A program made the position numbers and the translations under genes. From positions 62,001 through 126,000 of the forward strand of contig CAJAFV010000079.1 in the NCBI GenBank assembly GCA_903939115.1: a stretch of DNA of 64,000 nucleotides. The letters run 5' to 3'. Source of the stretch: an uncultured Geobacteraceae bacterium. Its GTDB lineage: Bacteria > Desulfobacterota > Desulfuromonadia > Geobacterales > Pseudopelobacteraceae. A model generated the notes under the pieces. The model saw only the letters and a program-made list of their open reading frames with translations, was not told the DNA's origin and did not search any database. Below are positions 1 through 8,510 of this stretch, piece by piece (the stretch's first letter is position 1; each line of letters starts with the position of its first letter).

Positions 1-143
1 CCCTGTACCGGGGCATGCGGTTTTTCCGTGCCGAGAATCGCCTGGTGACAGGAGGTCGCCGAGCAGGTCTGCGCGGAGGAGGAACCCTGGAATAGAATGA
101 CCAGGAGTAGCGCGAAATATGAAATGCTGAGGAATCTGTTCAT
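1..143 (-). CDS. Multihaem c-type cytochrome, N-terminal part only
   Basis: The reading frame starts at an ATG at 143-141 and runs off the left edge of the window. The visible part is about 47 residues. It begins MNRFLSISYFALLLVILFQG, a typical Sec signal peptide, followed by QTCSATSCHQAILG, in which C-SATS-C-H is a CX4CH haem site. The text then continues as GTEKPHAPV, resembling the spacer of doubled-CXXCH cytochromes. It is therefore very likely an exported periplasmic or outer-surface cytochrome. The ATG two codons further upstream in another frame runs at once into a stop, so it is not the start. Haem number and full length cannot be seen. Confidence 0.75.
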   Translation of the reverse strand, partial: MNRFLSISYFALLLVILFQGSSSAQTCSATSCHQAILGTEKPHAPVQ

Positions 144-267
144 TGCATACCTGTTCAATAGAGAGAGGCTGGTTTTTAACGGTGGCATTTATCGCCGATT
201 ACGATACTGATCAGATTGTGAAAAATCAAGTCAAAACGTCAGTCAGAGAGTCAGAACGGCGTATTCC

Positions 268-1020
268 TCAATTCCTCACACGGAACAGCGATAGTGGTGC
301 TTTAATTCTGAGCGGCGCCCGAAACTGGTCCATGGGGTATGATGACGGTAGAGGCGACAATGGCGAAGCTTTTTTGATTATCTCAGCGATCAACCGGTCA
401 GCTTCGCTTGAGCCGGTGCTCCGCACAAGCTGCTGCGCCTCAATGGTGCCGTCCCGATGAATTATTATTTCAAAGTAGCCATCCTCGCGAAGCGGATCTT
501 TGAGAAGCCCGGCTTTGTCCCACCACTCCCGGTTAATTTTTTCTACCATCTCGGAATAATACGCCCGAACGTCATCCCGCAACGTTTTGCCATCAGCCAA
601 CATGCTGAAATAGCCATGCGTCATTCCTAAGCCAAGAGGGGTCGATATCAGGCCACCCTCTTTTCCGGCATTTACGGTCTCTGGAGGCTGAGGTGCAGCA
701 GGTGGCTCCTGCAGCGGTTCCTGAACAGCTCTTTCCGCTTCCCGGGCTGGCTGTGGAGGAACTGCCATTGCAGGAAGCTGGTCAGGAGGAGCGGGGAGCG
801 GTTGTGACGGAGCGGAAAGCGATGGAGAAAGTTCAATTTCCTGAATCATAAGGGGGGCGGAATGTTTTCCACTGGTACTGAAACCGCTGAAAAAAATGAC
901 CAGCAGTGCAGCACCGCCATGGAATAGCAGAGAAATCACAAGCGCCCACTGCATCAAGCGCGTCCTGAAATTGGGGAGAGGGGGGGTGGTTGTGGTGTCT
1001 AGTAGTGCTGATGAGGTCAT
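268..1020 (-). CDS. TonB/TolA-like energy-transducer protein
   Basis: About 250 residues. Near residues 20-45 there is one membrane segment (ALVISLLFHGGAALLVIFF), preceded by a short cytoplasmic tail. A proline/glutamate-rich spacer (about 60-120) follows, and then a C-terminal region of about 100 residues with the TonB_C pattern of a small alpha/beta domain (REWWDKAGL, GYFEIIIHRDGTIEA, SSEADRLIAEIIKKASPL). Such proteins sit in the inner membrane with ExbB/ExbD and pass proton-motive-force energy to outer-membrane partners. An in-frame start exists 26 codons upstream at 1098, but that extension would translate the palindromic repeat at 1048-1070, so I prefer the ATG at 1020. No exbB/exbD is visible beside it. 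The neighbours are cytochromes, so its partner could be an outer-membrane import or secretion channel. Confidence 0.7.
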   Translation of the reverse strand: MTSSALLDTTTTPPLPNFRTRLMQWALVISLLFHGGAALLVIFFSGFSTSGKHSAPLMIQEIELSPSLSAPSQPLPAPPDQLPAMAVPPQPAREAERAVQEPLQEPPAAPQPPETVNAGKEGGLISTPLGLGMTHGYFSMLADGKTLRDDVRAYYSEMVEKINREWWDKAGLLKDPLREDGYFEIIIHRDGTIEAQQLVRSTGSSEADRLIAEIIKKASPLSPLPSSYPMDQFRAPLRIKAPLSLFRVRN

Positions 1021-1047
1021 AGATGCTTTGGATATTCGAACTGACGT

Positions 1048-1070
1048 AGGGGCGCACTGCGTGCGCCCCT
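1048..1070. repeat. REP-like palindrome, copy 1
   Basis: A perfect inverted repeat: 10-bp arms AGGGGCGCAC / GTGCGCCCCT around TGC. A second copy with the loop inverted (GCA) lies at 1117-1138. Such short GC-rich palindromes are dispersed between genes in many Geobacter genomes. It lies just upstream of the chosen start of the TonB-like gene and could fold in RNA. Confidence 0.8.
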
Positions 1071-1116
1071 TGTGTGGATATCGGATGACTATGGGCACTG
1101 CTGATTAACCAGGCAC

Positions 1117-1138
1117 AGGGCGCACGCAGTGCGCCCCT
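1117..1138. repeat. REP-like palindrome, copy 2
   Basis: Inverted repeat AGGGCGCAC GCA GTGCGCCCCT, the same unit as at 1048-1070 in the opposite orientation. It lies immediately downstream of the 12-haem cytochrome stop and may act as its transcription end or mRNA-stabilising hairpin. Confidence 0.75.
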
Positions 1139-1148
1139 GCCAAGGTTA

Positions 1149-2033
1149 CTATTTCTTCTTTGTTTTAATCACCGCTGGCGGCTTTACCGCAGCCGCAGCT
1201 GGTGGAGCGGCATCTTTGAAGTTGTTCAGGTCATGGGCGATACTGTGGCAGAAGCCGCAATTCGGGAATTTGGCCAGCATGGCTGCCGGGTGACGTGTGC
1301 CGTGACAGCTTTGGCACTGCGGCACCATTTTGTGTTTTGCTTGATGGCAGGCGACACATGCCAGTTTGCTATGTTTAAATTTGCTGGCCGAAAGCAGGTC
1401 ATACGCTTTCTTATGGCAGGCAGCGCAGTCTTTTGACGGAGTTTTCTCATTGTAGGCGACGTTCTTCGGCATATGCGCCTGGTGGCATTTTTTACAGTCG
1501 GCGGTGGTCTGCTCGGCGAAGTGCGTTTTATGACACTTGGTGCAGTCCGGAATTTTGCCGTGAGTATTATGGCAGAAGCTGCAGGCAAGGGCGGTATGTT
1601 TGCTCTTGTTGTCGCGCAGCTTAACGATCTGGCCGGCATGGCAGGTCACGCATGGGTCGGTTACATTGTTGCCGAATGTGATTTTGAGAGGTGTGTGGGG
1701 ATTCGAATGGCAACTCGTACACGCAGCCAGTTTGAAATGCGCTTTCCCTTCGTGGCATTGGCTGCAGAGCGGAATAATCTTCTTAGTCGTAGGAGGGTGC
1801 CCATTGTGACAGTCCTGGCAGCCGATCTCGGTTTTGTGTTTGCGGCCTTCCGCTGCAATGTCTGCCGGTGGTTTGCTGTGACATTTGGCGCAGTCATCAT
1901 TCGCCAGTTTCGGGGCTGCAGAAGCCGTTACAGGATCGGCGGCATAAACCAAGCTCTGAACCAAAAGAAGGGCCAGTCCGGCCAGTAAGACAATCCATAC
2001 TTTTTTCGACAAACTGCACTGTTTAATTTTCAT
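1149..2033 (-). CDS. 12-haem periplasmic c-type cytochrome
   Basis: The product is 294 residues with a signal peptide (KVWIVLLAGLALLLVQSLVYA) and then twelve canonical CXXCH motifs: CAKCH, CQDCH, CSQCH, CTSCH, CVTCH, CSFCH, CTKCH, CKKCH, CAACH, CVACH, CQSCH and CGFCH. Several extra His residues could be distal ligands. The haem density (one per ~20 residues) is that of a compact nanowire-like electron carrier, unlike the sparse giant cytochromes to the right. The C terminus is a low-complexity Ala/Pro/Lys tail. The start is supported by GGAGGT 8 bases upstream. It is transcribed away from operon A, so the two share one intergenic control region. Likely role: moving electrons across the periplasm; the partner is unknown. 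Confidence 0.92.
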   Translation of the reverse strand: MKIKQCSLSKKVWIVLLAGLALLLVQSLVYAADPVTASAAPKLANDDCAKCHSKPPADIAAEGRKHKTEIGCQDCHNGHPPTTKKIIPLCSQCHEGKAHFKLAACTSCHSNPHTPLKITFGNNVTDPCVTCHAGQIVKLRDNKSKHTALACSFCHNTHGKIPDCTKCHKTHFAEQTTADCKKCHQAHMPKNVAYNEKTPSKDCAACHKKAYDLLSASKFKHSKLACVACHQAKHKMVPQCQSCHGTRHPAAMLAKFPNCGFCHSIAHDLNNFKDAAPPAAAAVKPPAVIKTKKK

Positions 2034-2073
2034 CGATGCTACCTCCAGGTAAGGTGACTTAAAATCGGGCGAT

Positions 2074-2101
2074 TAATTACACGGATAGCAGAAATTGTCA
2101 A
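2074..2101 (-). promoter_or_regulatory. Candidate sigma-70 promoter of the 12-haem cytochrome
   Basis: Read on the minus strand: TTGACA, a 16-bp spacer, then TAATTA, about 40 bp before the start codon. The -35 is a perfect match and the -10 is weaker. Confidence 0.45.
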
Positions 2102-2371
2102 TATTCGTTTCGGCCTGAATTGTAAGAGAATACTAAATACGAAAAAAACATACCGGATCAATGTTCCTCTTGCCCGTCACGTAATCAGTCATTTCACGTT
2201 TTGTCGTAAAGCTATACAGCCGGTTCGTGCTGGTCGTAAAACAGACAATGTAAGGAAACAAGCTATTTACAAAATGGCATGAAAATTGCTGAATGCCTCA
2301 TCCGTCTTGTTAAATAAATAATGGATTAAACACTTTGCTTAGTAATGCAAACGTGAACGGAGGTCGGGTAC
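2102..2371. promoter_or_regulatory. Divergent control region before operon A
   Basis: This is the rest of the gene-free stretch between the 12-haem gene and A1. It holds the sigma-54 site at 2275-2290. It also has two direct copies of GTCGTAAA (2203-2210 and 2233-2240), 30 bp apart (about three helical turns) and 40-70 bp before the sigma-54 core, which is where enhancer-binding activators usually sit. No other gene is visible. Confidence 0.5.
2275..2290 (+). promoter_or_regulatory. Sigma-54 (-24/-12) promoter of cytochrome operon A
   Basis: TGGCATGAAAATTGCT fits the TGGCAYR-N4-TTGCW consensus at every position, with GG (2276-2277) and GC (2288-2289) exactly 12 bp apart. It lies about 80 bp before the A1 start. 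RpoN promoters need an AAA+ activator; none is encoded in the window. Confidence 0.8.
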
Positions 2372-5300
2372 ATGTTAAAAAGAATTCTGACAGTGGTCAT
2401 GTTGTCTTGTCTGGTACCAGGTATGGCACACGCATGGGTCTTGAACACCTGGGTAAAAACCGCAGGTGGGTCGATTCAGGTGGGCAGTGGCACGCCGCAG
2501 ACTTCACTCAATGGCTCGGTAAACACGACGTATAAAACCAATACCGCACAGACGGTAACGGTTGCTGCAAGCACCGGTTACACTCTTAGTCAGGTTACCT
2601 ATAATGGTGTTGTTAAAACAGTGGCCCCGATTCCGACCTCTTACCAGGTAAACGGCCCCAGTAATCAGAGCGTCCTTGCATCGTTTGTCCCCAATACCTA
2701 TGTATTGTCAGCCTCTGTCGCCGGCAACAGCGGTGGAACGGCGGATATGACCAGTATCAGTTACTTATATGGTACAAAACTTACCGTTGCGAAAAAAATT
2801 AAATTCACTCCCACATCAGCTTTGTTCCAGGTGGCTTCCATTACAGGCATTCCAAGCGGAGCGACTGTAAGCCCTGCTATGCCGGCTGCAGCTGGTGCTG
2901 CGGTAACAGTGACGCTGCCGGTCGGCTTCACTATCACCGGTAACATTCCTCTCATCGCCACATTTACCAACGCAAATCCTGTCGCTGTAGCTGGTGCGGC
3001 GCAGGTGACTGCAGTCGGAACTCCCGTTACGCTGGACGGCTCTGGCTCCCTGAGCGGTGCCGGTGTCACTTCGTATCAGTGGGCCCTGGTGTCCGGACCG
3101 GCAGTCACCATCGTAAACGCGAATGCTGTTCAGGCTAATTTTACCCCGACAGTAGCCGGCACCTACAATTTCTCCCTTACCGTTATGCCGGGTGGATCTA
3201 CTTCTACTACCACGGTCACCGTTTCTGACGATGCGAAGCAGATAGTGCTCACACAGTGCCAGAATTGCCACGTTTCCTCAAACGTTGTAAGAGCCACAGC
3301 CGCCTACGGCAAGTGGAGCGCTTCGAAGCACGAGGCTAATTTTGTCGTCTGTGCCGATTGCCACACTGGCGCGGATGCTGGCGGACACCCCGGTACCGTT
3401 TCGGTGAGCGTCTGTATTAACTGTCATAACAACACACTTGGTACGAGCCCTGCGATAGCTCTCGGGCATAACGGTATTTCTGATACAGTCAAGACCACCT
3501 GTACCGGGTGCCATGATCCGCATGCCGCTGCTTCAGTACCACCCGGTCAGCCGCACTTCAGTAATACGACATCAGCCGGTAATTCAGCTTCCTATATGAC
3601 TTCACAGGCTGCATGTACCAACTGCCACAACAGCAACGCTAATAACCAGACAATCCGTCAGCAGTGGAAAACAACCGGTCACGCCGACATCAATTCACCT
3701 GCCTGGATGAGCCAGGATTTCAAAACCCTCAATACCTGCGTACGCTGCCATACCACCACCGGTTTCATCGCCTATTCAACCGCCAAAGTAACCGCCGCCT
3801 GGGGAACAGCAGCTGACAAAAGTAAAGAAGTTCTCAGATGCGAAGGCTGTCACAGTGATATAGCTGCAGGAACCGTCCGTACTATTACTCTGAGCAAGCC
3901 GTTTGCCAGTGAAGCCGGCTTCACCAACCACAACGTCGGCGCCTCGAATGTCTGCATGAATTGCCACAGCGGCACAGATAACGGCCGTTTCATCCAGGCA
4001 AAGGTAGGAACAACCGATTTTACCAACGCTCCATTTCAGTACAACGCCCACCTTATGACAGCCGGTGGTTCACTGCAGGGCAAAACCGGTTTTAACTTCA
4101 GCGGCCGCACATACGCCAACTTCTCCGGCAACAGCCACAGCAAAGTCGGTATGACCAACAGTATGGCAACAGGAACAGCCGGTCCGTGTGCCGGTTGCCA
4201 CATGAGCGCAGCCAACAAGCACGCCTTTAATGCGATCAGCAGTGCCAACGGTTCAATCGCAAAAATTAACACAACAATCTGCGTCAACTGCCACAACTCA
4301 TCACTTCCGGCAGCCACGCTTGACGCCAAGCGGGTCGAGTTCAACAACGCCCTTAACATCCTCAGAATCCTGCTTGATGACAAAGGCTTCGCCTGGGACA
4401 GCGCTGCTGCAACCTTTAGCGGTACAAACTGGGGCTTCGGCCAGGCCGGTGCCAATGTCATGGGTGCTGCCCACAACTACAAACTGTTCATCACCGAGCC
4501 GGGCGCTTACACTCACAACCCTGCGTACGCCAAACAGTTGATCGCCGATTCAATCGATGCCGCATTCAACAATGGCACAGTAACCGGCGACATCAGCTCT
4601 GCCCTGGCTTATCTGTATGGCAAAGGCAAGATCACTGTTGATCAGGTAAGCAGCATCAACTCATACAAGCAGGCTGACTCCAGTTGTAACAGCTGCCACG
4701 GCAACCCTCCGACGACCGTTGCCGGCGGTGCCGCTCATACAACAAGTACCGATTGCACAGCCTGCCATACTACCTACACAGGTCCTGGCGGCGCCACTCA
4801 CAACAATGGCAAGGTTGATGTCAGCCTCTCCTGCACCAGCTGCCACGGTAACCCACCGTCCAGCCAGTCAATTCATATTACCGGCTCTGTTAAGTATACT
4901 CATAACCAACCGGCCATAACCTACAGCAACTGCGCTCAGTGCCATGCAACACCGGCATCGCCTTCAGCAACGACAACCCACATCAACAACACGGTTGACC
5001 TGCTGACCAATGCAACAGCCTGCAGCAGCTGCCACGGCTACCCACCGGCAACAATCGTTGCTACCGGTGCTGCCCATGTAAACGATACAAACTGTGCCAA
5101 CTGCCACGACTACACAACGTACTCCGGCAGCCTCCACAACAACGGTACGGTCAATTTCAAGACAGGCACCGCCGCATGCAGCAGTTGCCACGGTTATCCA
5201 CCAGCATCACAGACGATTCATGCAAACGGAGCGGTAAAGTATAATCATGACAAGGTCGCCGTAAACTATACCGACTGTACCCAATGCCATGCAACACCTG

Positions 5301-5875
5301 CAACTCCTACAGCCACAGCAACACATCTTAACGGTACTGTAGATTTGCTGACCAATGCCAATGCCTGCAGTAGCTGCCACCTTGCACCACCGGTAACAAC
5401 AGCTCATGCTTCCGCAACACTAACACCAGTTTTTAATTGCACCAATTGCCACACCTACACCGAATCAAGCGCAGCCTCACACAACAACGGAGCAATTGAT
5501 TTTTCAGGCAGCCTGACATGCGATACCTGCCATGGCTATCCGCCACTGCCACTGGCACAGTTGAATGCCCGCACCGGCGGTGCCTTTGCCAATGCCAAAG
5601 TTGAAGATTACACAAATGGTGGCGGTCATCACGCAACACACCTTCTGTCAACAGTATCGGCTAACGAAGGATTTACTCCTTGTCTGCCATGCCATCCAAA
5701 TTCAGCTCACGCTCAGGGCGGCGGTACGGTTGTGAAAGCCAATATCAACGTGTTCAGCGCAACTGATATGGATTATCGTTTTGATGACGCTTTACCGAAA
5801 CAGTACAATGTCGCTACCCAGACCTGTTCAAACGTAAGTTGCCACTTCCAGCCGACAGTATCCTGGTCGAATTAA
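2372..5875 (+). CDS. Giant multihaem cytochrome A1 (PKD domain, 23 CxnCH)
   Basis: The product is 1167 residues. A signal peptide (ILTVVMLSCLVPGMAHA) leads into about 190 residues of beta-rich repeat sequence, then a PKD/REJ-like domain near 205-285 (TLDGSGSLSGAGVTSYQW ... GTYNFSLTV). From about 290 on it carries 22 CXXCH sites and a terminal CX4CH (CSNVSCH). The first ten haems are spaced by long stretches; the last thirteen come as short cassettes of the type CSSCHGYPP ... HNNGTV, including an obvious internal tandem duplication (around 4930-5045 and 5275-5385). GGAGG lies upstream of the ATG. Its N-terminal part and first haem block are closely similar to B1, while its last ~130 residues match A2 and A3 instead, so it is a mosaic. 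It is probably an exported, surface-exposed electron conduit, and is first in operon A. Confidence 0.92.
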   Translation: MLKRILTVVMLSCLVPGMAHAWVLNTWVKTAGGSIQVGSGTPQTSLNGSVNTTYKTNTAQTVTVAASTGYTLSQVTYNGVVKTVAPIPTSYQVNGPSNQSVLASFVPNTYVLSASVAGNSGGTADMTSISYLYGTKLTVAKKIKFTPTSALFQVASITGIPSGATVSPAMPAAAGAAVTVTLPVGFTITGNIPLIATFTNANPVAVAGAAQVTAVGTPVTLDGSGSLSGAGVTSYQWALVSGPAVTIVNANAVQANFTPTVAGTYNFSLTVMPGGSTSTTTVTVSDDAKQIVLTQCQNCHVSSNVVRATAAYGKWSASKHEANFVVCADCHTGADAGGHPGTVSVSVCINCHNNTLGTSPAIALGHNGISDTVKTTCTGCHDPHAAASVPPGQPHFSNTTSAGNSASYMTSQAACTNCHNSNANNQTIRQQWKTTGHADINSPAWMSQDFKTLNTCVRCHTTTGFIAYSTAKVTAAWGTAADKSKEVLRCEGCHSDIAAGTVRTITLSKPFASEAGFTNHNVGASNVCMNCHSGTDNGRFIQAKVGTTDFTNAPFQYNAHLMTAGGSLQGKTGFNFSGRTYANFSGNSHSKVGMTNSMATGTAGPCAGCHMSAANKHAFNAISSANGSIAKINTTICVNCHNSSLPAATLDAKRVEFNNALNILRILLDDKGFAWDSAAATFSGTNWGFGQAGANVMGAAHNYKLFITEPGAYTHNPAYAKQLIADSIDAAFNNGTVTGDISSALAYLYGKGKITVDQVSSINSYKQADSSCNSCHGNPPTTVAGGAAHTTSTDCTACHTTYTGPGGATHNNGKVDVSLSCTSCHGNPPSSQSIHITGSVKYTHNQPAITYSNCAQCHATPASPSATTTHINNTVDLLTNATACSSCHGYPPATIVATGAAHVNDTNCANCHDYTTYSGSLHNNGTVNFKTGTAACSSCHGYPPASQTIHANGAVKYNHDKVAVNYTDCTQCHATPATPTATATHLNGTVDLLTNANACSSCHLAPPVTTAHASATLTPVFNCTNCHTYTESSAASHNNGAIDFSGSLTCDTCHGYPPLPLAQLNARTGGAFANAKVEDYTNGGGHHATHLLSTVSANEGFTPCLPCHPNSAHAQGGGTVVKANINVFSATDMDYRFDDALPKQYNVATQTCSNVSCHFQPTVSWSN

Positions 5876-5913
5876 GATGGCTCGATTTTTGCTAACGATA
5901 ATTTAAATTTTAT

Positions 5914-5968
5914 TTTCCGCTCATGGTGCGATCGTTAAAAAAGTTTTGAACATGGCCATGAGCGGAAA
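5914..5968. repeat. 13-bp inverted repeat between A1 and A2
   Basis: TTTCCGCTCATGG (5914-5926) is perfectly complementary to CCATGAGCGGAAA (5956-5968), around a 29-base AT-rich loop. No T-run follows, so it is not a normal intrinsic terminator. It could trim or protect mRNA between A1 and A2, or bind a regulator. Confidence 0.6.
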
Positions 5969-6066
5969 CGTCACTTCCTGGAGATTTAAAAATAAGTGGT
6001 AAAATGTGTAGCGATAAAAAATGGAATGATGTAAAAAATCGGTAAAGAAGATAGAGGAGGTTCAGT

Positions 6067-8376
6067 ATGCAACAGTCAAAAACGCAGTATGTAACGTCAC
6101 GGGTGCTCATCGCCCTTACTCTAGCGGTTGCCAGTTTTGTCGGTTTTTCCGGCATCGCTGAAGCAGCTACATGTCTTACCTGCCATGCGCAGAAAGGTCA
6201 GACTACTGATATCCGCCCGGTTGACGCGGCATATCGTAACATTACTACCGGTGGTTTCAAAGGCAGCCATGTCAAGCATATTCCGGCTGCGACAGTCGAT
6301 GCGAATGCCTGTACGCCATGTCACGCCGGTTCTGCAGCGTATGACACCAAGCACCGCAACGGTTTTATTAATGTTACGTCAGCTACTGCTCCTGGTCTCA
6401 GCTACACAAAAGGTTCAAAGTTTCCTCAGTCCGGCGCAGCCAACCTTACCCTTGGTTCATGTAGTACCGCATCCTGCCACGCTAACGTTTACGGCGCTGG
6501 TACTGTAGCAACACCTGTCTGGGGTGCTGCCGCAGCCAACTGTACCGCCTGTCATACTACGCCAATTGGCGCAACTGGCCCTGCTACAGGCAGCCATACC
6601 ACGACAATTGCTCACGCCGTTGCTTGTACCACCTGCCACGCGGCCGGAACAACAGCAACTGCAATGCCGTCTGCTAATCACAACAACGGCACCATTGATA
6701 TTGAAAATGTCGGCTACCCGCTGGCAAAAGCCAAAGGCTCCACAGCTGCCTCCTGTTCAACCGCCTCCTGCCACGTGAACGTCTACGGTGTCGGATCGGT
6801 AACAACTCCTGTTTGGGGAACATCTGCAAGTTGTAACGCCTGCCATACCGTCGCCATCGACGCAACCGGCCCTAACACCGGCAGCCATGCAAAACATAAT
6901 GACTCCACCTGTACCGACTGCCACGCAGCTGGTACAACATCAATCACCAAACCTGATACAGGCCACGCAGACGGCAACGTAACCGTAACGAATGGTTACC
7001 CGGTTACAGCCAAACATGCAGCCGGCAGCTACGCCGGCACCTGTTCAACGGCAGCTTGTCACGCCGACCCTTACAGTGCTGGCACAGTTGCTACACCAGT
7101 ATGGGGAACGTCCGCAGGTTGTGCCGCTTGCCATACCGGCGCTAACGTTATCACCGCCAACGGTCCTGCCACCGGCAGCCATACCAACGTAACTGCCCAT
7201 GCCGTTGCCTGTACAACGTGCCACGCAGCAGGAACAACCTCGACATCATCACCGAGCACCGGTCATGCTGACGGCAAAATCAATGTTGTTAATGTCGGCT
7301 ACCCGCAGAATAAAGTTAAAGGCACCGCAGGCGCATCCTGTTCAACTTCTGTCTGCCACGGCTCAACTTCACCGGTCTGGGGTACTACCACAACCAACGA
7401 CACATGTACCAAGTGCCACGGTACCGGAACTGCAGCTGGAACAATCACTGCAGCCACTGAATATGTTATTGCACCATCAGATCCTACTGCTACAGATACC
7501 GGCAAAGTCAGTTCACTGGCTAAAGTCGGTGCTCACCAGACTCACTTGCAGCTCTTTAACGGTCTGAGCCAGCAGGGTGCCGATGCAAAAGCACGCTGCG
7601 AAGTATGCCATACACTGCCTACTGTCGGAACTCATGCTAACGGTTCATCAGCACCTGTCTTCACCGGTATTGCTGCCGGTGGAACTTATGACGCAGTTGC
7701 CCGCACCTGTTCGGTCTCCTGCCACAATCCTGCCGGATCTGTTCTGTCTGCCGGCAACGCCGGAACCGCTACAGCACCACAGTGGAATAATGCAAACTAC
7801 ATTGCTGACGGTACACTCAAAACAGATGCAAACTGCAATACCTGCCATAAATCACCAGGTAATGCCGGTTTTACTGCCTCTCTCAGCCACGATGCTACTG
7901 CGATGCCTCTTGGAATCGGTACAGACTGCTCTGCCTGCCATGGTCACAACGGTGGCACCGGTGGTGCTGTCGGTCAGCAGCATATGGACGGCATTAAATT
8001 CGGCAATGGTTCATGCGACGCTTGCCATGGTTACCCACCACTTACTTCAGCCCAGTTCAGCGCACGTACCGGTGGTGCGTATGCCAGTGCCAAGCTTGAA
8101 GATTATGACGGCGGTGCCGGACATCACGCAACCCACTTGCTCGCAACAGTCAAGGCATCCGACGGATTTACACCATGTCTGCCGTGCCACCCATCCGGGT
8201 TCCACAATCAGGGTAATGGTACTGTAGCCAAGGCTAACATCAATGTTAATGATGCTGCAGACCTGACCTTCCGCTTTGACGACTCCAGAGCAAAACGCTA
8301 CACAGTTGCAACTCAGTCATGTTCCAACGTAAGTTGCCACTACCAGCCGACACCGGCCTGGACATTCGGGCTGTAA
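6067..8376 (+). CDS. Multihaem cytochrome A2 (20 CxnCH, five CX4CH, one CX3CH)
   Basis: The product is 769 residues with a signal peptide (VLIALTLAVASFVGFSGIAEA), then haem sites to the C terminus. I count fourteen CXXCH, five CX4CH (CSTASCH twice, CSTAACH, CSTSVCH, CSNVSCH) and one CX3CH (CSVSCH, near residue 555). The middle is built of repeats of the form CSTxxCH ... TPVWG ... CxxCH ... GSH ... CxxCH, the arrangement of the Geobacter CxxxxCH...CXXCH domain (TIGR01904). It ends CSNVSCHYQPTPAW, a terminal signature shared with A1, A3 and A4. GAGGAGG lies before the ATG. It is the nearest paralogue of A3. Export and haem binding are secure; the electron partner is not known. Confidence 0.92.
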   Translation: MQQSKTQYVTSRVLIALTLAVASFVGFSGIAEAATCLTCHAQKGQTTDIRPVDAAYRNITTGGFKGSHVKHIPAATVDANACTPCHAGSAAYDTKHRNGFINVTSATAPGLSYTKGSKFPQSGAANLTLGSCSTASCHANVYGAGTVATPVWGAAAANCTACHTTPIGATGPATGSHTTTIAHAVACTTCHAAGTTATAMPSANHNNGTIDIENVGYPLAKAKGSTAASCSTASCHVNVYGVGSVTTPVWGTSASCNACHTVAIDATGPNTGSHAKHNDSTCTDCHAAGTTSITKPDTGHADGNVTVTNGYPVTAKHAAGSYAGTCSTAACHADPYSAGTVATPVWGTSAGCAACHTGANVITANGPATGSHTNVTAHAVACTTCHAAGTTSTSSPSTGHADGKINVVNVGYPQNKVKGTAGASCSTSVCHGSTSPVWGTTTTNDTCTKCHGTGTAAGTITAATEYVIAPSDPTATDTGKVSSLAKVGAHQTHLQLFNGLSQQGADAKARCEVCHTLPTVGTHANGSSAPVFTGIAAGGTYDAVARTCSVSCHNPAGSVLSAGNAGTATAPQWNNANYIADGTLKTDANCNTCHKSPGNAGFTASLSHDATAMPLGIGTDCSACHGHNGGTGGAVGQQHMDGIKFGNGSCDACHGYPPLTSAQFSARTGGAYASAKLEDYDGGAGHHATHLLATVKASDGFTPCLPCHPSGFHNQGNGTVAKANINVNDAADLTFRFDDSRAKRYTVATQSCSNVSCHYQPTPAWTFGL

Positions 8377-8396
8377 TATAAGATGGAATTGATAAA

Positions 8397-8427
8397 GACC
8401 TCCGGGGTTTCTATAACCTCGGAGGTC
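8397..8427 (+). terminator. Hairpin between A2 and A3
   Basis: GACCTCCGGGGTT / AACCTCGGAGGTC forms a 13-bp stem with one mismatch and a short TCTAT loop. There is no U-tract, so it is more likely a partial terminator or 3' end protector within the operon. It belongs to the same AACCTCCG family as the hairpins at 20630 and 52131. Confidence 0.6.
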
Positions 8428-8510
8428 TGCCCTGCTAAAGCTGAATATGATGGATCTGATCAAATACGAATAACAAGAAGTACAAGGAATTTAATATGAA
8501 GGAGTCAGGC

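Noticed and set aside
1021-1098. N-terminal extension of the TonB-like protein
   Set aside because: It would translate the palindromic repeat and has no ribosome site; the ATG at 1020 directly precedes the normal cytoplasmic tail.
2761-4476. Long minus-strand reading frames inside the cytochrome genes
   Set aside because: They are by-products of GC-biased codons and repeated haem cassettes; the plus-strand proteins have signal peptides, CxxCH motifs and ribosome sites.
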